A stretch of DNA of 64,000 nt from the NCBI GenBank assembly GCA_012932295.1, contig JAAONU010000001.1, forward strand, positions 61,134,927 to 61,198,926, given 5' to 3'. The notes below the pieces were generated by a model. It was not told the origin of the DNA, made no database searches, and worked only from the letters and a program-made list of their open reading frames with translations. The position numbers and the translations under genes were made by a program. Below are positions 59,164 to 64,000 of this stretch, piece by piece. Position 1 is the first letter of the stretch, and every line of letters starts with the position of its first letter. This DNA is from Cyclina sinensis. Its lineage: Eukaryota; Mollusca; Bivalvia; Venerida; Veneridae.

Positions 59164-61986
59164 AAATTTATAATCACTGACCATTATAATTCTTTTGATT
59201 TATTAACTGGAGGAAGATTTAAACATGTTAACTAATCTTCCTCATTGAGGTAATAGGCTTTCAGGAGTATTACATCAGATAGGAACAAGTAGCAAAGAAA
59301 TATATGTTGGATAAATTATTTGTGACATACAAACTGATAGTTCAAAGGAATTAGATGCCTAACTACTTGAGGGGGTATATCTCTTGACATTGATTCTGGG
59401 GCATATCTTGAAGCAGAAGGATGATAGTAAGGATGAAAATATATTATAAGTAAGTGCTGCTGGTGAGGTGGGAGTGGGAGCAAATTTTAGTGATAGAACT
59501 CTATGGAGATTTGGAGGAATATTAATAAGCAGCATCTGCATGACAGTGTATTGCTTATTTTAACCAGAAGCTGTGTTGTTTCATATGTGTAAAGTCTGCA
59601 GAACGGAAAACTAAATATTAAGTCTAGAATATCCTTTAGTAAATATTGGCACAATTGGACTGCTTAGATTGACTTCTGTTATGCAAAAAAGACATCATTA
59701 TATTAAGTTAATTAATCATTAATTATAGTTTATAATCAAGTATAAATTCTAATTACACTTTTTGACAGCTGTATGTATTCACTGGCAAAAAAAGCAGTTC
59801 AAACATAAAAAAAAATGCTAATTTGATGCTTATCTTTTTCCAGTAGAAAATTGTTATAGTTTAATTGGCAAACTCAACAAAACTTGAAAATGCCAAGTAC
59901 CATGTTGTTCTTGCAGTTATCAAAAATCCATATATCTTCCCACTGATGAGGTATGCTTTCAACTGTTCTGACAGCTCATGTGGAACCTGAAAATTGACCA
60001 TTGTCATGACAGACTGTGAAATGTATGAGTAATCTATGGGCTGTAGTATGGAAATAATAATGAGCGCAAAGTATGAATGAGGTAGACTGTTTGTTTGGTA
60101 AATGAGAAAAGTATGGTCAAAATTCCTACTTTTAGCACTCATGTATAACAGTAATTGATTTAAAGCTTTCTCTAGACACTGATGGGCCAGTGATAGCTCT
60201 GTTTAAATTGTTTCCTGTGCTAGCATGCAGATTTGAGCGTTAGATTATTGGGTACTTATGGTCTCTTATATATTTAGCTTTCATCTGAAGAATTGTTTAA
60301 GTTGAGTCTTTGAAAGGAACTTATGAAAGAAATGGAAGTTGAAGAAGTGGTAAATGACTCAAAATCATTGACTTGTTAACCACCAAATTACATGCTGAAA
60401 TAAGCATCATGACTTTGAACCATGCCACTGACAATTGGCCTTCGATTTGAAAATTAACAGCTCACAAAGAAACAAGGTCTTGAGCTAGAAGTACTAGTTC
60501 ATAAGGGTGATAAGGTGAATTGTCTATGTACTGAAATCCAGTGCCCCACTGAGTCCTGTTAGAGGGCATTAACAAACTGTTCTTTTAGGAGGGCATTTCA
60601 TAAAAAACAAAACAAAATCTGTGAACTTGTCACAAAAGAACTTCCAGTTCTGCTTTTGTTCATTGTTCTTATTCTGACTGGTTGTTAAATATAACAGTTT
60701 AAATGTTAATGAATTTATAGTGTATTCTTTGGTTCCATTAATTCTTCTGGCTCAGAATGAACAGTGCAATTCAACAAAAATGCAATGCTATAAAAGATAT
60801 ATCAAGTCTGTTGCTCATTCTAAGAACTGTCTGTGTTTGTAAGAAACTGGTACTAGCTGCAACTTGATACTCTTGTAAAAATGGCATTATATACTGTATA
60901 CTGATCAACACAGACAGCAGTGTTGGTATTATAATCATACTGTCTTTCATACTGTATTGTGTTGTTGCTTGTTTTCATAAACATCTTTCTCTAGTGATTT
61001 ATGAGTTTTGTTGAGGTTGTTAGCTTGCAGAAAACATTTCCATGTAATTGTAGTAATGTCAGAATGAGGAAATGTTTGTACATCTTGTACGGTTGTGTGC
61101 TGAATGGTTGCCCAACAGTTAAAGTCTTGCCACCTTGGTCTTCACAGGATGTGTTGTCTTGTCTTAACTGAGGATGGCAAGAACCTGCGTTTATTGAGGT
61201 CGAGAATTTTATCTTGCTGAGGGCTTGTCTTTAAAATTTCCCAGGAATGTTTGAGTCATTAATATAGTTAATGGATGTCTAACATATAACCAAGGTGCTG
61301 TCAGGCACTGAGTGTTACTTTGAATCTGAAAGAGGACTTTGAAGGTCACAGACATAAAACATAGTCTTCAGACTTAAGGCATTTGTACTACTTGGCCTTT
61401 AACTTAAGATAGAATTTGTTAGTTTGTACTGCAGATTTGTTTTTGTTTTTTATGGGTTTTTTTCTTTTATTAGAGACATGAAGGGCATTTGGCTAACTTT
61501 TTATCCCTGGCCTGTTTTCTAGACTGACCTTTCAGCTCAGAGCATCATTGTTTCACCACAGCATGTAAGCTTGCTTGTGACCTTGCTAAGTGAATTTTCA
61601 AGGGTGACCTGTACTTGCATGATCAAAACATTAAATTTTAATTTGGTAAGAAAGATGAATGTTTACAGTAGGTATTTGATTGATGACTTAATTTTCTTAT
61701 TGTATAATATAATGTGTAGACTTGTGACTTTATTCTCCGGTTGTTGTTTTTTCCCTGCACACAAAATTTGTTTGTTAATGGCATAAAATAATAGGAAGTT
61801 TTTGGTTATTTTTCCAGGACATACTTAAAGCTTTGAGTCTGTAAAAGTACAGTTGTTTAAATGTTTCAAAGTGCAGTGCGGTATTTTTCACCTTGAAATT
61901 TTTGTTTGTAATATATTATAATTAAGCAGGAAATAGATTACTTCAATACCTATGAAAGTAGCAAGTTTTTCCTTCTATATTTTCAG
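59164..61986. other. Gene-free AT-rich interval
   Basis: No exon or repeat could be supported. Its even composition, without repeat families, suggests intron or intergenic sequence of a gene lying to the right. Confidence 0.35.
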
Positions 61987-62039
61987 ATGTATATAACAAG
62001 TGTGCTGTGGAGAAATCTTTATGAAAACAAAGCAATAAG
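61987..62039 (+). other. Candidate internal exon
   Basis: A pyrimidine-rich acceptor (TCCTTCTATATTTTCAG) and a strong donor (AAG|GTAAGA) bracket 53 bases. One frame is open and reads MYITSVLWRNLYENKAI. No family match was recognised. It may be coding or a UTR exon of a rightward gene. Confidence 0.3.
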
Positions 62040-64000
62040 GTAAGAATTAATTCTCTTTAAAATTGCCTGAAATATTTAAAGGGATGAGAATGCAAAGATT
62101 CTTTATTTGGAAGAAGCAAACAAACAAAAAGTTTGATTCATATCAAGGTGATGTAAGCATCAACACATTGTGGCCTAAAATTGCCTCTGTGGTTTAGTAA
62201 GGTCAGGGTTTCTTAATTTTTACATATTTGTAACTTTCCACTGACGCAGTGTTGCCAAAGACAATGCATTCATGTGTGAATAATTATGCAGTATTTCTCA
62301 TTGAGGAGTAGGATTTAGCACAGGGTGTAAGATGCTTAACTAAAATACTGCTATATGGTTGAGGGACTTTGAACAGAACCAAACCTTGGAAACTTGATTT
62401 CTTCTGTCATATGAACTGTCTTTCAAGCATAGAGAGAAAATTGAAAAGAACTCGTTGATTTGTGACCATCGTTCTTGGAATTCTTCCTGCTTTACTTCAA
62501 GTTAATGGATGGTTTGGCAGAGTGTGGCCATTTTGAGAAGCTGATTCAAATGAAGTGGAGTTGCCGGGTTAATTCCAAGCTTTCTTTAACTACTCTAAAT
62601 GATTAGACTATTGATGGGATGATTATAGACAAGGTATTATTTTATTGTCAACAAAAACTCCCACTTTTTAGTTCATTCTTTGCATTAATATGTTTGAGGA
62701 AAGTTCAGGCATTTCTCAGTCTAGTTTTATTGACATTTATGGTCTTCGAGATAGATCTGTATTATATTTTGGCAAGAAAGTGCACACATTTTAAAGAAAT
62801 AAAGAAATATTCATATCATAAAATAAATATTTGAAATACATGAGATAACTTCAGTTTTAATAATAATCTGTTGAATTCCTTTACCAAAGCAGTTTAAATT
62901 TTCAAGATAATTGCAAAATTGCCTTTCAAGTCAGAAGTTGCAGTAGACTTTCTTAAACAATTTTATTTCTACAGAGTAATTGTTTTTCAGAGAAACCTGA
63001 GTAGAGATTTTAAAATGATAGGTGCAGTATAAGTGCAACACTTTGTTTGAATTTGAGGTAAATTCTGCCAGGTTGTATTTCCTGTTCAGTTTTGAAAGAC
63101 ATAATACAGCCCTGTAGTCTCACCTAGGGAACTTTGCAGGTTGCTTATAAACAGGAACATTCCTGTGTGCTCATTTGATGTGATAATTTTTTGTGGAAAA
63201 AAGGGAGAGAAAAAAGTTGCCAAGTTGCATGAGATAATAGGACTGGCACTGATTTATGATTTAAACATTTTTACCCATCATGTCAGACAACATGCTTTTT
63301 TCCTGTCTTGCTAATGAGCAGTTGTTTGTAACCACATTGTTTTAAAATAAATATTCATGGAATTTTAGAATGCACCTCATGATCAGGATTATTGCTAGAA
63401 GTAACTTATTATATGAAAGCACTTTTAAAACTTTTTGATCTGTCCAAAAATGTCAAGAACACATTATAAGGAAATGACTAGAGGAAATCTGTATTTAGTT
63501 TGACTGTTCCTAAGACATAAGCATTAATTAGCTGTAGGAAAATGCTGTTCTAAGTAATTCATAAAAAGTTAAAATTCTGAGATATATTCCATTGATATAT
63601 AATGGTCTTTAACAAATATGCTTTAGGTAGAATACAAATGTTTGCTGTTCAGTTTTTTTTTTCAGATCTCACAAATTCTAAATTTATCTTTATTGTTTAA
63701 ATGAACTGGTATTTTTTCTTTTTTTTTTGCCAAAAATTGACAAGTTCTGGTGAACTACAAAGATAAATGGAAGGGAAGGTAAATTCCAGTATTCAGCCCT
63801 CTCTGTATTTTCTCGGAAATTCAAAAGAAACAAAAATAATTTGTATGTAGATCAGCATATAAAACACAACAAACAACCTGTAACATTGCAAATCACACAC
63901 AATTAGCTAAACAATTAAGCCTATATTTTGGAGGTATAACATGCAAGAATGTTTAATGTCTTGAACGAACTTGCACTGAAATCTGCAGACTTCAAAAGAA
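62040..64000. other. Gene-free AT-rich interval to the window edge
   Basis: No supported exon. A weak acceptor/donor pair around 63740-63780 (donor AAG|GTAAAT) exists but lacks family support. Confidence 0.35.

Noticed and set aside
1..64000. CRISPR arrays, operons, bacterial promoters
   Set aside because: Tandem arrays here lack the uniform repeat and unique spacer pattern; introns and TE content are eukaryotic.

Overview
The window reads as nuclear DNA of a bivalve-like mollusc. It is AT-rich, its genes are split by GT-AG introns, and it is packed with interspersed and tandem repeats. Typical bivalve-type contents are an FkbM/Star-like methyltransferase gene and repeats ending in AACAAGAG plus a hairpin. 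The species cannot be fixed from the sequence. Almost no coding sequence sits in long ORFs, so most genes below were rebuilt exon by exon from splice sites, reading-frame continuity and family motifs.

Left part (1-18.2 kb). The minus strand holds the 5' exons of an FkbM/Star-like gene (271-1336), which runs off the left edge. Next on the minus strand is a complete four-exon gene for a small secretory-pathway membrane protein with a Cys-rich ectodomain and a Ser/Asn-rich tail (2834-10856). Its introns carry a minisatellite, a TTAA-flanked MITE, two tRNA-derived SINE copies and an orphan 3' exon. At 13.4-16.7 kb an inverted duplication of a promoter-like segment flanks a decayed coding locus that is split by a repeat. 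At 16938-18132 a two-exon plus-strand gene encodes a 75-residue secreted Cys-containing peptide resembling half of a VWC domain.

Middle (18.2-43 kb). After G-rich and 47-bp tandem arrays and a gene-free stretch come two Helentron-like repeats. One of them is interrupted by a mariner-type MITE with a clean TA duplication. The clearest gene is PDPK1 (3-phosphoinositide-dependent protein kinase 1), on the minus strand at 29160-40914. It has 14 coding exons with consistent phases, encodes 460 residues, and contains a full kinase domain and a C-terminal PH domain.

Right part (43-64 kb). A 5'-truncated LINE with a 764-codon reverse-transcriptase frame (43.7-46.8 kb) is interrupted at its last codons by a foldback element with an 8-bp target duplication. 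A promoter-like patch follows near 47.0-47.3 kb. Then comes a dense block of tandem-unit repeats (48.9-58.5 kb) containing two elements that start CAGG and have 5-bp target duplications. One of these keeps a zinc-finger ORF. The last 5 kb look intronic or intergenic, with a few weak exon candidates.

The most unusual signal is that several otherwise unrelated repeat families share one architecture. One end reads AACAAGAG followed by a family-specific hairpin, and a subterminal inverted repeat pairs with the other end. In most of them the interior is built of 145-166 bp tandem units.
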